NCBI GenBank assembly: GCA_935421135.1
Contig: OW285187.1
Coordinates: forward strand, 11,061,929 to 11,125,928
Length of the DNA stretch: 64,000 nt
Origin: Bugulina stolonifera
Lineage: Eukaryota; Bryozoa; Gymnolaemata; Cheilostomatida; Bugulidae
Reading direction: 5' to 3'
The notes beneath the pieces are model-generated. The model was given only the letters and a program-made list of their open reading frames with translations. It made no database searches and had not been told where the DNA came from. A program made the position numbers and the translations under genes. Shown here one piece after another: positions 47,546 to 59,371 of the stretch; position 1 is the stretch's first letter, and the number at the start of each line of letters is the position of its first letter.

Positions 47546-49523
47546 TAGAGGTAGAACGAGACAGCATTTTTGGATTCGTGACGAGATTCGAGACACTACT
47601 TGACTTCCAAAAAATTCGAGACGAGACTGGGTTTTAGGATTCAAGGGAATTTTTGCCAAATTTTATATATCTGCATGCTGGAACTCCAACAGTTTCAATT
47701 GCTACTCTGTAAACTCTGTATTTTATCGTTATGCATTTCAATAAAAGGTGAACAGGAGGCTGTGAAGTATATTGCACATGTATTCCATGCACATTACATT
47801 GCATGTCAGGGGCGTATTTTAAGGGGCGGCAGGGAGGCACTGCCGCCCCTGTTTTCAAAATAAAGTGGCCTAAAAACACTACTTTTGAAAATTTGACACT
47901 GTTTGCTTCATTTCCGGTTTGCGACCGAAGCGTTATCTCTATAGTTTTAACTCTATGGCGATATCACTCTACTTTTAACTCTATGGTGTTGCGGCGTAAC
48001 AATAACCAGTAATCTTGGAATAATCACTACATTGCAAGTGGCACACAAAGAGGCCCATAAAACTATGTAATCTGCTAAAAGACTCTATGGTTATGCCAAG
48101 GTTAAAAACTTGCGATCTTGTGAATGAATGAATAAATATTTTTATGGATAGTTATTTATACCAAGGAAAAAATAATAAATGTGAAAGTAAAAGTAGTGAA
48201 CAATTGAATCAGGTGAATCAATTTGTAAGTCACTGCTATCAATGAGGTGGTTTCTTCCCTGTCACTGACTACGAGCAGATGCATGAAATTTAATTCCAAT
48301 ATTATATAATTATATTATCTTGGCTTCTTTTAAAAATATTTATGATTTTTTCTTTTAATATAATATGATTAAAAGTGTTTCCATTCATTTTAGTCATTCA
48401 TTCCAGCAATTGCCACTCTACTGACAGCTACTACTCTACTGCTACATTCACTGCTAACAACTAAATATGTATTGTAAAGGAAAAAATACCAATTTAAAAA
48501 TAACAATACAATAATAATTAAATATTTTAATTTTAAATTTATATATAATTAATATAATTACACTATTAATATTATCTTAACTTTAATAGGCTGCTACACT
48601 TTTCTTGCAAAAATATTTATTTTACATACATTTTATTTTAAATAATTAATTTATAATGACCACAGTTGTTGATCAGCTACTAAAATTTGAAAATCTTAAT
48701 TTAAAAAATACCCTTGTGTCTATGGACTCTTTGTAAAATATACAATCATGCAGTATTGTAGTTATTATAAAATTCTACTAACTAGTAATAGTACTGTAAC
48801 ACTTTCACTCCTGTTGCAAGTAGTAGTAACTTTATTAAGCAGATGTAGTAATTTTATTAAGCAGAAGTAGTAATGAGTACTTGTTGTAGTGATGCTAGAA
48901 CTAACTTGCTGCTATGTCTAATTTTGCACTTCAGAGAGTAAGATTTGAAAGTTTTCCGCTGCGCGTGCATTTGTGGGGGGTGCCCGCACCCCCCTCCCAC
49001 CCGACTTTCTGCCTCCCCACTCGAATTTTCTAACCTACGCCCCTGCATGTACATACTACATGGGTACTAAAATAATAATGTAATTTGACAAATTAGTATG
49101 GAGTTATGTTTCCTTTAATGAAATAATCTCATGAGTAGACAACTTTGGTAAGGACATGACATTGCATTATGGTAGTGGTAATTGACAGTCGTTAGTAATT
49201 CTGTATGACTACTTGTAGTGATTGACTAGTAGCTCAGCATTAGCTGCAATGCTATTAGAGGTATTATTAGGAAATTAGTGCTGGGAATACACATGTACGT
49301 AGTATCACTAAATAATTTAAATAATAATTTTCTATTTGATAGATTTATTGTTGATTAGCAATTAATTGTATTATAATTATTAATTTATTATAAATGTTAA
49401 ATAAAAATTATTAACTGCTATTAGTTTTCCAGTCTCGAATACTAATTGCCATCTTGAGACGACTTTCAAGACAAGACAAGTCGATACGAGACTCGAGAAA
49501 TCTCGAGTCTCGTTCCACCTCTA
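47546..49523. mobile_element. 1978-bp hAT-type non-autonomous element nested in a LINE
   Basis: Terminal inverted repeats of 17 bp: TAGAGGTAGAACGAGAC at 47546-47562 and the complement of TAGAGGTGGAACGAGAC at 49507-49523, one mismatch. The perfect 8-bp target duplication CTCAATAG lies at 47538-47545 and 49524-49531. Ends and duplication length fit the hAT superfamily. CGAGAC motifs are clustered near both ends and may bind transposase. No transposase is encoded. About 1.24 kb of the interior is a second TIR element. Confidence 0.92.
47807..49045. mobile_element. 1239-bp TIR element nested inside the hAT-type element
   Basis: Ends CAGGGGCGTA (47807) and TACGCCCCTG (49045) are perfect 10-bp inverted repeats, with partial similarity beyond. 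The flanks carry CATGT on both sides (47802-47806 and 49046-49050), which would be a 5-bp target duplication. The termini are G/C-rich compared with an AT-rich centre. The ends resemble hAT (CAGGGGC...), but the usual 8-bp duplication is not seen. It is non-coding. Confidence 0.75.
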
Positions 49524-50439
49524 CTCAATAGGTGGTCAGCCACTAGTCTGTGTAGATGAGACAAAATATCTTGGGGTAGCAATACAGTCAAACCTGAAGT
49601 TCAACAAGCATATATCCAATAAAGTCAACACTGCGAATAAGACATTGAAGTATACACTTCATGATGCTCCCGAACACGCAAAACTACTAGCATACACAAG
49701 ACTCTGCCGTCCCATTCTTCAGTATGCTGATGTCCTGTGGGACCCAGCAGAAGCTGGTACAAGTAATGAGGTGGAGCTTGTACAAAACAAAGCCATTAGA
49801 TTTGTAAAAAACATCAAAGGACGGCATGGCGTCTCAAAGGGACGTACTGATCTTGGACTACAAACATTGAAAGACAGGAGAAAGAATCACAGACTCTCTC
49901 TTTTAATGAGAATTCTCTCACAAGAAGGCAGACATGAAGCCCTATCCTCTGCATACGGTGATATCATAAACAACAAATGTCAACTCCCTGTACTAACAAG
50001 AGCTGCGAAAAGAGGAGAACCTACCTCAATCTATGCTGCATCACATATCTATCATAACAGTTTTCTACCAAGAACCATACGAGATCTAAGGATAGCGCCT
50101 CCACAATCCTAATCTAAAAATTGAAAGCAGCAAAATGCTGGAAAACTGCAAAACCACTGTCTTTTCCCCTTATCTTAAACATAGGAGGCCCTCTATTTTT
50201 GTACCATTTTGGTAGAGTTAGAGTGTCCTAAATTCATTGAGGTAAGAATTCACATTGAAACATTGCTCTTCATCTCGTATCATAATTATGTGGGGTGATC
50301 ACAGGAATGTGAACAATACTAGGCCACACATGGATGGAACTGAAGTACTGCTGATTTCCATGGCGTGTGCCCAGAATCTTTTACGTGCCGACCACTGCAA
50401 GTTAGGATGAAAAACTTGCTGAAGGCTTTTTGCTAGAAA

Positions 50440-50515
50440 CAGCCCAGCTGGGATATGAACCCACAGCCTCCAGAATGAAAGCTGTGTGCTCTACCAACTG
50501 AGCTATCTCGACCCC
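50440..50515 (-). mobile_element. tRNA-derived SINE head or tRNA pseudogene
   Basis: On the minus strand an RNA polymerase III A box (TAGCTCAGTTGG, 50505-50494) is followed 31 nt later by a B box (GGGTTCATATCCC, 50462-50450). The start GGGGTCGAGA has no complementary acceptor strand after the B box and no normal anticodon arm can be drawn, so it is not a functional tRNA. The SINE body may continue toward 50240, but its end was not found. Confidence 0.65.
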
Positions 50516-50625
50516 TTCGTAGTTGTACTTTCCAACTAATAGTATTTTATTGATTTTACATGTACCTCTTGATATTTTAATACTGTGATTTTGGTCAACA
50601 CTTGATCTAACAGGTGTAGGTGTAC

Positions 50626-50998
50626 CCAAGGAGTAAGAGAGAAGGAGACTCGTCCATGAAAACCTGCATATATGTTACAATGGGCTTCCGGTGTTCGATG
50701 TGCGCCTCGGGTACTTGGTAAAATCAGAAGAAAAGATGTTGAATGTTTTTACAAAAGTAAAATTCACACATCAACTGAAATTAAAATATAAACAATGTCA
50801 ACAATTGGTAACACTCTAATGAACAGGCTGAATTTATACACACTACATATCTCAATGGGGTACGATAGATATTGGCACGATTCAACAGAGTTGTCTACTC
50901 GCTTAATGCCAGCGACTCATGTGCTCATATTTTTAAACCGAGGCGCACATAGAACACAAAATCCTCATGGACGAGCCTCCTTCTCTCTTACTCCTTGG
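50626..50998. mobile_element. 373-bp fold-back (long inverted-repeat) MITE
   Basis: The arms 50626-50658 and 50966-50998 are complementary over 33 bp with one mismatch, starting CCAAGGAGTAAGAGAG. A second inner pair of 18-bp arms with one mismatch lies at 50693-50710 and 50938-50955. GGTGTA occurs at both borders. It has no coding content. It ends 143 bp before the EDEM2 start codon, so it may lie in the promoter or 5' UTR. Confidence 0.85.
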
Positions 50999-51141
50999 TG
51001 TAGCTAATTATAATTTTTCTCATGACCTGATATTATTATTGTTCTAATAGTCCAATATGTAGTAAGTTTTCGGTAAAACTGTTATTTCGATTCATTTCAT
51101 TAATTTCAGAATTGAGAAAGTAGTACTCTCTAACTAGTCGT

Positions 51142-54100
51142 ATGGAATTGAAGTGCTTAAAGTACCCAGTGTTTTGGTGTCTACTTTTTGGTTTGAGGCA
51201 AGTTGAAGGAACATCAAAATATGGAGATGCTAATCTCAACAAGCAGCAAGGATATAGTGATCAGTTATTTCGACACAGCTATAGGTGAGTGTTGAGTACA
51301 AATTATCCTCTTCTTATGCAGTTGTTGTGCCGATTCGGCCAATTTAATTATTAGTTTGTTTTTATTAAAAGCTACTGATATAATTATACATTATGCTCAG
51401 GTAGCAGCACATCAGTCAGGCTTACCTGATTTTTAACTCAAACTTTGGTACCCCTACCCACTGAAATGCTGAATCGTCAGTAAAACTTGCCAAGCCTGTT
51501 ATCAGTACAATAATTGCATGATGTAATATGTTCATACAATGAAAATTCCAGCAATTGTACATGTAATACTTTTGTTGCAGAGAAAAGGCCAAGTCAATGT
51601 TTTACCATGCTTATGATAGTTATATGAAATACGCCTATCCATATGATGAACTTCGACCTATAACTTGTGATGGTCACAATACATGGGGAAGGTAAGTAAA
51701 TGTACAATAAAATTGTTGTCCTGCTCATAGATATTTAAATCTTACATCTTACTGACTCTAACCCTATAACTGAATGTAGCGAGATTATTATTAATCAATT
51801 TTAGTGGAAAAAATTATTCCAAACACACAAACATTTGACGATTTATATAGAAACTTACTTGTATATTTCCAGTTGATGGCATTAATCCCACTCAGCACTC
51901 TTCTAGTTTCTAGTTACATGTAATTATATTGAGTTGGCTCTGTGCTCAGCTGCTAGCTTCTTCTTTACAACGGTGTATAATGTGATAGATGCATGTGGCT
52001 CTTGTCACGACATAGGGGTATATAGCATTTTGTTGAATTCTGCTGGAGATACGTAATTATGCTACCAGTTTTATGTTCCTCTTTCCTAGTTGACTACACT
52101 CCCTACAGGTTAAACATTAAAACCTGTAACATTAAAGCTATCATGCATGGTCGTGTTCTTTTTAAATATTTAATCACTATTACTACACTTCATGCGCTTG
52201 GAGTTATACTGATCAATGTTATTTTGGTTTAATTTAGTTACTCACTATCGTTAATTGATGCACTGGATACTTTAGTGGTTTTGGGAAACTATTCTGAGTT
52301 CAGGCGAGTGGTAGAGATCGTGCTGTCCAATTCGGACTTTGATAAAGACATCAATGTTTCAGTTTTCGAAACAAACATTAGAGGTAAGCAACTAGTAGGT
52401 TGAATGCGTATGACGGTGGCTGTCCAGTATTCATCATAGAATGATGCAGTTGGTTACAAGGATGCATGTGTGTGTACAGTATACCCTATAGTTACTAAGA
52501 CTGTGTAGCTGCTGCATGTCTTGTGATGCAATTAATGATGACTGCTGACTTGTTTTACAGTGGTTGGTGGATTACTATCTGCACATCTGATGTCTCACAA
52601 GGGAGGTTTGGAGTTAGAGTCTGGCTGGCCATGTAACGGTCCTTTACTGAGATTAGCTGAAAATGTGGCCAGGCGACTGTTACCTGGTATATGATCACTC
52701 ATCATTTTAATTCTCAGCTCAAAAATCTTATCTACTTGCACATTATATCAAAGTTGGTAAATTATTACAATTCACAATTATGATATTATTCTTGTTTGCA
52801 GCATTTGATACCCCAACTGGTATGCCATATGGCACAGTTAACCTCAAGCATGGCGTTCCAGTCGGAGAAACTCCCGTCACGTGTACTGCTGGAGTGGGGA
52901 CATTTCTGATCGAGTTTGGTTCCTTATCCAGACTTACAGGAGATCCTATATTTGAACAAACTGCAGCTAAAGCAATGAACGCTATTTGGAAAGCTAAGAG
53001 CCCTATTGGATTGGTATGTTTAAATTTTTACTTTTTAGCTTCAGCTTCAAGGTAGAACAGTAATTTTTTTTAATCTGATCATTTCAGCAAAATATTTCTC
53101 TAATCAAATCGCTGGTTAATGTCGTCAACTTTTAGGTTGGAAATCATATAAACGTGAAAACTGGAGAATGGACGGCACACGACGCTGGCATAGGTGCTGG
53201 TGTGGACTCTTACTTTGAATATCTGTTTAAAGCTGGTGTTTTATTACGTAACTCAACTTACTTGAGTCAACTGCAAGGTACTTAGTGGGTATAAAACTTA
53301 TATATATTATATACAGTACATTATAACAAGTATTGAACAATGAACATGCAGCTGACATGGATGAATACCACCATACTACGAATGTCACCATTATAATTGA
53401 AGAGGCCATAACTCCAAACACATTATTTGACCATGTCTTTTCATTTTCACATTGCTGTTATTCAGTGTTTTTGCTGTTGCAATTACAGAATTTGTGAAGA
53501 TATTTGAAAATAAGCTCAAGAGAGATGACTGGTATCTGTGGGTAAACATGAAAACCGGAGCAGTTACTTTGCCTGTATTCCAATCTTTGGAGGCATTTTG
53601 GCCTGGTATACAGGTGATATTTTTTATAGATCTAGCTTCTATCACTAATATTTTATTCCGTGCATGCATATGCTATTCCTTGTACAAGTAGTATTTTATG
53701 CAAAATTTCATCTGTCTAGCAGCACTTATTCAGTTTTACATCTTTTCACTGACCACTGCCTTTAGAGTATGATGGGAGAAACTGATAAAGCAGTAAAGAC
53801 AATCCTCAACTACTTCCAAGTGTGGGAACAGTTTGGAGCTACCCCAGAATTTTATAGTTTGACTAAACTCAGTCCAACAAAAGGTCGGGAAGGTTATCCT
53901 CTACGACCAGGTGAGTTATCGATAAGCCCAAAATGTTTTCATGTCTCCTCACTAAAGTAGGTCATAAGAAGAAGTTCATAATAATAAATTTTTATACAGC
54001 TCACTTGTAGAGTAGGGCCTATAGCATATAACTAAATCCTATACCAATGATCTCTGTAGTGCAGTGTGCTCAGAATAATACTATACAAGTAAATAATGAT

Positions 54101-54727
54101 TTAACTGTATTTTACCTCTACAGCTTCATATACACATGTTATGTTATAGAGCTGGTGGAGAGTGCAATGTACATCTATCAAGCTACTGGCGACCCACAAA
54201 TGTTACATATTGGTGCCAGTGTTATTGATGCTATCGATAGTATAGCCAAGACTGACTGTGGATATGCCGTGGTACATGATGTCACAACTCACCTATTGGC
54301 TAACCGGATGGAGTCTTTCTTTCTTGCCGAAACAACTAAATATCTATATCTATTATTTGATGAAGATAATTTTATACACAATAGTGGTTATCATGGTACA
54401 ATCATCAACACACCTCATGGTAAATGTATCATAGATGCTGGTGGTTATATATTCAACACTGAGGCGCACCCTGTGGACATTGCTGCCTTGGATTGCTGCT
54501 ATAACCCTGCTGACAAACAATTTGAGAAAGTTATGCAGGACTTAAATATTGCCAGTATAGTAAATCCTGCATCATTTACTGGTAGATTTAAATCGCAGGC
54601 AGATGAGGAATTGATAGATAATTCTGAACAGTTGGCTTTGAAAAAAGAAAATGAGAGACTATTCACATGCAAAGCTGATCCATTCTTTGGAAAATTCTCA
54701 TTATATGGGGAAACAACTCCAGAGTAA
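51142..54727 (+). CDS. EDEM2: EDEM2, ER degradation-enhancing alpha-mannosidase-like protein
   Basis: GH47-family protein of the endoplasmic reticulum that starts mannose trimming of misfolded glycoproteins for ER-associated degradation. Nine exons: 51142-51284, 51581-51691, 52238-52383, 52561-52686, 52802-53013, 53136-53277, 53489-53613, 53766-53910 and 54150-54727. The frame is continuous and encodes 575 residues (human EDEM2 578). The N-terminus has a short hydrophobic signal sequence ([10 protein letters not shown]). GH47 blocks follow: [77 protein letters not shown] and [11 protein letters not shown]. The ending SLYGETTPE is not a KDEL-type signal. Wording fits EDEM2 better than EDEM1 or EDEM3. 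The stop is 193 bp from the end of the convergent QTRT1 coding region. Confidence 0.95.
51417..51498. mobile_element. 82-bp relative of the CAGGCTTGCC MITE in EDEM2 intron 1
   Basis: In inverted orientation it matches the 138-bp element at 45833-45970, sharing the CAGGCTTGSCAAGTTT end, GATTCAGCATTT and a GGTAGGGGTACCAAA segment, with an internal deletion. Flanks are ACATCAGT and TTATCAGT, an imperfect 8-bp target duplication with six matches. Confidence 0.8.
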
Positions 54728-54762
54728 ATACATAATGAAACTGCAATTTGGATATATCATTA

Positions 54763-54768
54763 TTTATT
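54763..54768 (-). terminator. Candidate QTRT1 poly(A) signal
   Basis: AATAAA on the minus strand, 153 nt after the QTRT1 stop codon and only 36 bp beyond the EDEM2 stop on the other strand. If used, the QTRT1 3' UTR fills the whole gap between the two genes and reaches close to the EDEM2 coding end. Confidence 0.5.
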
Positions 54769-54920
54769 ATAGAATGTACAGAATTGTCTAAAATCAACAT
54801 TCATATTCCTGAATGTACTACATGTAATTCATATCCAAACTATATACATGTATACGCATGTAAATTGTAAATGTATACAAATATATTATTCAATTTATGC
54901 ACAATATTATAAACTGTAGA

Positions 54921-57900
54921 TCAGATCTGGTTATCTGGTGCTAGTAGTGTTATCCCTACACTCTGTAAAGCATCCACAGCCCACTGTGGGTAGTTAGAAT
55001 CAGGATACTGTGTCTTCATAAACCTCTGTACAAACTCTGGGAACTTGTCCTCTGTGATGCTCTCCCGCATTTTGTTCATTAGATTAAGCTGTGAGTAGAA
55101 AGGATATGCCATTAATGTTACATACACATACAGGTTATAGAAATTTTTTCCCATTTTGTTAAAAACACAAAACCTTAAAACTCCAACTGTCCTCTGGGAG
55201 CTTCTGATAACATGAAAAGGCAATTCTAAAATGTATACCACCAGTGGTCCACATAATTATAAGGCTTCTTCCAAGAGCCTCGGTGGAAATCAAAATATAG
55301 AATAACAACCATTCAGGACCAACTAAAGAGCAGCTCATTAAAACATAGTACACAGTCTATAGACAGAGCTCACTGGGAAGAGGTTCAGTCCAAGATTTGG
55401 AACATTTCAACTTGCCCAAGCAATATATAAACTGAAGCTAGTAAAGAATATTTACTTATTGAAACAGACATAGAATAAAACTCTAACTAACCTTAAAAAT
55501 GGACATTTACAGAAGGTTTGTAGCAACAGCGCAAAAATTCTCTTACCCAATACTCTGACCCTATGACGATTTGTACAATACAATAGACCTGTATCATAAT
55601 GTAGACCAAGCACAGTGACTATAATTATTGTATATGTATATGTACACTGACTATATCATACTAAATTTATTAGATCTACACTAAACCATGATAAAAGTGG
55701 TTATGCATACCTGATATGCTATGTTATGGATGGTAATTATGTGACAAGCCACAGTCTCTTGTGTTACTATACTGTGTATATAAGCTTTAGTGTATGTCTT
55801 ACAACTAGAGCAATTGCATTCAGCATCTAGCGGAGTGAAATCCTTTCTGTATTTTGATTTCTTGAGATTGAGTGTACCTTGTGGAACTAGGGCTATTCCA
55901 AACCGCTAAAAGGAAAAAGAAACCTATTATTGTAAAATACAGTAGTAAGATACTGAATAATGTACATGATGTAACGAAGGAACTTGGGTACTAATGAGAC
56001 CCATTATACAGCAACTTCAAACAATCATCACACTGGTATAGGGCACAGGCAACTGTTAGTCTATGGGCACTTACTTTTTCAGCAAAAACTCGGTCTGTTT
56101 CAAATTAAAATACCAAAAAACAAGAAGCAACAAGGCATTCAATACTGCAGGTTCTAGTTAGACTATGTTCCATGATTTAATTTCGATTATACCAGCATTA
56201 GAACTTACAGCTGTCCTGGATGGGTAGACACAATCATACATATCAGATCCTAAGGCAGTGCAGACGACGAGGTCTACAGCAAATCCAACACCCATTGTGT
56301 ATCTGGGTTTGTTCCTGGGAAGACTGGCTGCTGAGATAGCCACCATTCTCCAGAACTCATCCTTTGCCTCGCCTCCACTCAGTCCACCAATAGCATAGCC
56401 ATGCACCTCCCTCTTGGTCAACTCTACAAGTAAGAATTCAAACCTCCTTCCTTTGAATAACAATAATTATTCTGGCAATTTCTCATTATTTATTAAAAGA
56501 TAAAGAGTGAACTGTTCAATATATCATAATATATGTTCAAGAAAGCATAACTCCCAAACAATGCATATTTAGTTTACTTATTCTAGTATCATGCATGAAG
56601 GTTACAAAAACCATTGCCTAAAATATGGTTTTAGTTGACTCATTACATACATGGACGTCAAACAATCAATAACACCAGTATATATTTGTAAACAATGAAA
56701 TGCATACATTTTGTATAATTTATGCAAGTTGTTTCATTTACCATAAACATTTATTTGAATAGGTAATACCTTCAGCACACTTCTTTCTCAGCTCTTCATC
56801 TAGACCTCCTTGCACTATGGGAAACAGTGCTTGATCTGTTTCTCTCTCATTTGCTGTCAGGCACCGGTCTAGCCAACGTACAGTTCTGTGCATAGCTTCC
56901 TCCACTCTAGGACCTAACAACGTGGTGCAACAACTCATGTACATGAATAATTTGCTGAAAAGAAGATCACTGAATGTTGTGATGCTGTTAAACATTGATA
57001 GATCAAAGCATCTGATATCCTAACCAACATATGTAGGCCTACTTTGTACTGCAATGCGATTAATAAAACATCAGAATTATTCAGACTATCGAATATTTTA
57101 TTATTTTTTTTGTCTTCTATACACAGAAAAATAGCAGCCCTAGCCTTCAAGACATTTATTTTACTATGTAAAATATACACGTATATTGTATATGTTAAGA
57201 CATGCAGTGCTAAAAGACAGTCCCAAAAACTTGCTTAGCAAGTAGAGAACAACTCCCCAGTAGGTAGGCCTATTCAATTAATATTCTAAAATAGTATATC
57301 AACCAGTTAAATTTCTAAATAGAAAAATGTATTTACAGAGGGAAGACATATTTCTATAGTTTTTAGACTTGCATTGTAATTTAATCCAACAACAGACCTC
57401 CATTTGCTAAACAATGAACAGTTACAGCTGGACATACCTGTAGTTGTACTACTAACAACGTCATCCAATTGCATCATAATATCGGCGCCGATGCTGTTCT
57501 GAATTTGTATAGAGTGCTCTGGTGTCAACATCATTTTGCTACCATCGTGTGGTGACTTGAAATTGACTCCCTCTTCTGCTATTTCTGCTAGATCGAGCAA
57601 TGATACCATTTGGAAACCACCACTATCCTAACAAGGGAATAAGATTGGCAATGTTGCTGTAACAAACTGTTAGTCTGTTAATTCATAGTGAGTTATACTG
57701 TTGTGACTTGAATTTGATGCAAAGGGCTGTAGGATGTGGAATAAATACATAACTCGGAAAAGAATACAACATGCCCTAGAAGAGACACAAAGAAATTAAG
57801 TGTAATTGAATCAATAGAGCTATATGGCAATGATTAACCTACTGTTAGAAGAGCCCTTTTCCAATTCATGAACTTGTGTAGCCCTCCAGCTTTTTTCAAC

Positions 57901-59371
57901 AACTCTGGACCCTGAAATTGAAGAAATATTACAACATTGGTTAAGTAAACACGGCAGTTTTAAGCAATAGAACTTCCTTTAAACAAGAATGTTCAAACAT
58001 GTAAGCTTGACTTACATGCAAGCCTCTAGAAAGCATTTTATACCACATCAATGCTTGACTACAATCTAGGCTAGAGATCTCTCACAACTGAGTAACAGCT
58101 CTACTTACAGGTCTATTACCCAAATGGTATGTGTTCCCAAGCATAATCTCACAGTTCAGGTCTTCTAGCTGCTCAGGTAACAATCCTTTTAATGTTCCCT
58201 GTGTCCCAACCTACAGTAACAGTAACAAAAAGATTACTTTCACATTGACATTTACATTTTAAAAATAATATTTATTGCAGCGTATTTATATTACACTCAG
58301 TTTACTTGGTAAATATGTAGAGGGTCAGTGGCTGTTAATAAGACAATAAAAATATAGTATCATTATCACACTAAGTATATGAAAACAATAATAATAACAT
58401 AAATACCAGCCTAACTATAGATAACAGATTATTATTATAATAAATATTTATATTAATATTATTATAATAATTTAATAATAATAATTAGCCTATTGTAATA
58501 ATTTTCTGACTATATTATCAGTAATAATTATTATAGTAGTAAAGGACAACACTCTGAATCACACGTGGTTAATAGATGTGACTGTGCCTGGCGATGGTAG
58601 AGTGAAAGAGAAGGAAAGAGAGAAAGTGGAAAAGTATCAAGATTTAGTAAGGTAACTCAGGAAACTGTGGAGCACATCTGTCAATATCGTACCGATAGTT
58701 GTAGGGGCACTTGGTGCGGTAGAGAAGGTGGAGGGAGAGCTGAAAAAACTCAATATAGAAAAGAGAGAAATCTCAAAAGTGTAATTTGCTGCACTACTGA
58801 ATTTTGAGGAAAGTACTGGACCTCCCAGGTTAATTTTTCTAACCCGAGGACCACAAATACAATCTAGACCAACCAGCTTGACATCAGCTGTGCGTACCAA
58901 CAATAATAATTACAATTGTTATAATTACTATACTTAGTACTACCAATTAGGCCTATAATTATTAATAATAAATAATATTGTATAATCAGAATTAGAATAT
59001 AAATGTGTATTATTATTATAATTACTCATTGAGTATTATGACCACTGTCATATAATAATAGCAGTTACCATAATAAATAATTTCAGTTACAGCTATCATG
59101 TTTTTAATTTCATATTATTTGTAAAGAAAAATAATAAGATAAAGATTTAGATTAGATAAAAAAGAAACAATCCAATGAATGGGCATGGCAAACAAAGCCC
59201 TTCCACTAGCTTTGCAAATGGTAATTGTAATATGATACTAAATAGACATACAGGCATAAAAACAGGTGTCCTGACTGCTTGGTGTGGCAAGTTCAATAGT
59301 CCCACTCTTGCTCTTGATCGCGTGCATTCTGCTAATATTTCAAACGAAAAGTTTTTCATTTCACATGCCAT
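54921..59371 (-). CDS. QTRT1: Queuine tRNA-ribosyltransferase catalytic subunit
   Basis: Exchanges guanine at tRNA position 34 (GUN anticodons) for queuine, acting with QTRT2. Exons: 59371-59252, 58210-58109, 57911-57843, 57627-57438, 56913-56770, 56423-56209, 55905-55711 and 55088-54921. Phases agree and give 400 residues (human 403). Visible blocks: [13 protein letters not shown] and TPVFMPV at the N-terminus, [21 protein letters not shown] with the active-site Asp, [25 protein letters not shown], the tRNA-recognition/nucleophile region [16 protein letters not shown], and the zinc site CNCSSC with His in TIHN. The RFG following the intron confirms the 55905 junction. The start ATG 59371 precedes a short leader. 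Intron 1 (1041 bp) is AT-rich and contains a retroelement fragment. Confidence 0.96.
58560..58800 (+). pseudogene. Retrotransposon C-terminal fragment in QTRT1 intron 1
   Basis: Plus-strand translation reads [11 protein letters not shown], then VEKYQDLVR, then [20 protein letters not shown], with at least two stops. This is the conserved C-terminal tail found after the reverse transcriptase in one group of animal non-LTR elements (IDVAVPGD... VVPVVVGALG...). It differs from the CR1-like LINEs elsewhere in the window. It is antisense to QTRT1. Confidence 0.7.

Larger units (their letters stand above)
47411..50112 (+). mobile_element. LINE fragment split by a nested DNA transposon
   Basis: The left part, 47411-47545, encodes the post-catalytic segment EEDFQKNINSLNYWSTTNKM. 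The right part, 49532-50112, continues GGQPLVCVDETKYLGVAIQS and on to NSFLPRTIRDL and a TAA stop. Removing 47546-49523 and one copy of the flanking CTCAATAG joins the two halves in frame. The LINE was therefore already in place, with this segment open, when the DNA element landed. The upstream catalytic part is missing. Confidence 0.9.
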
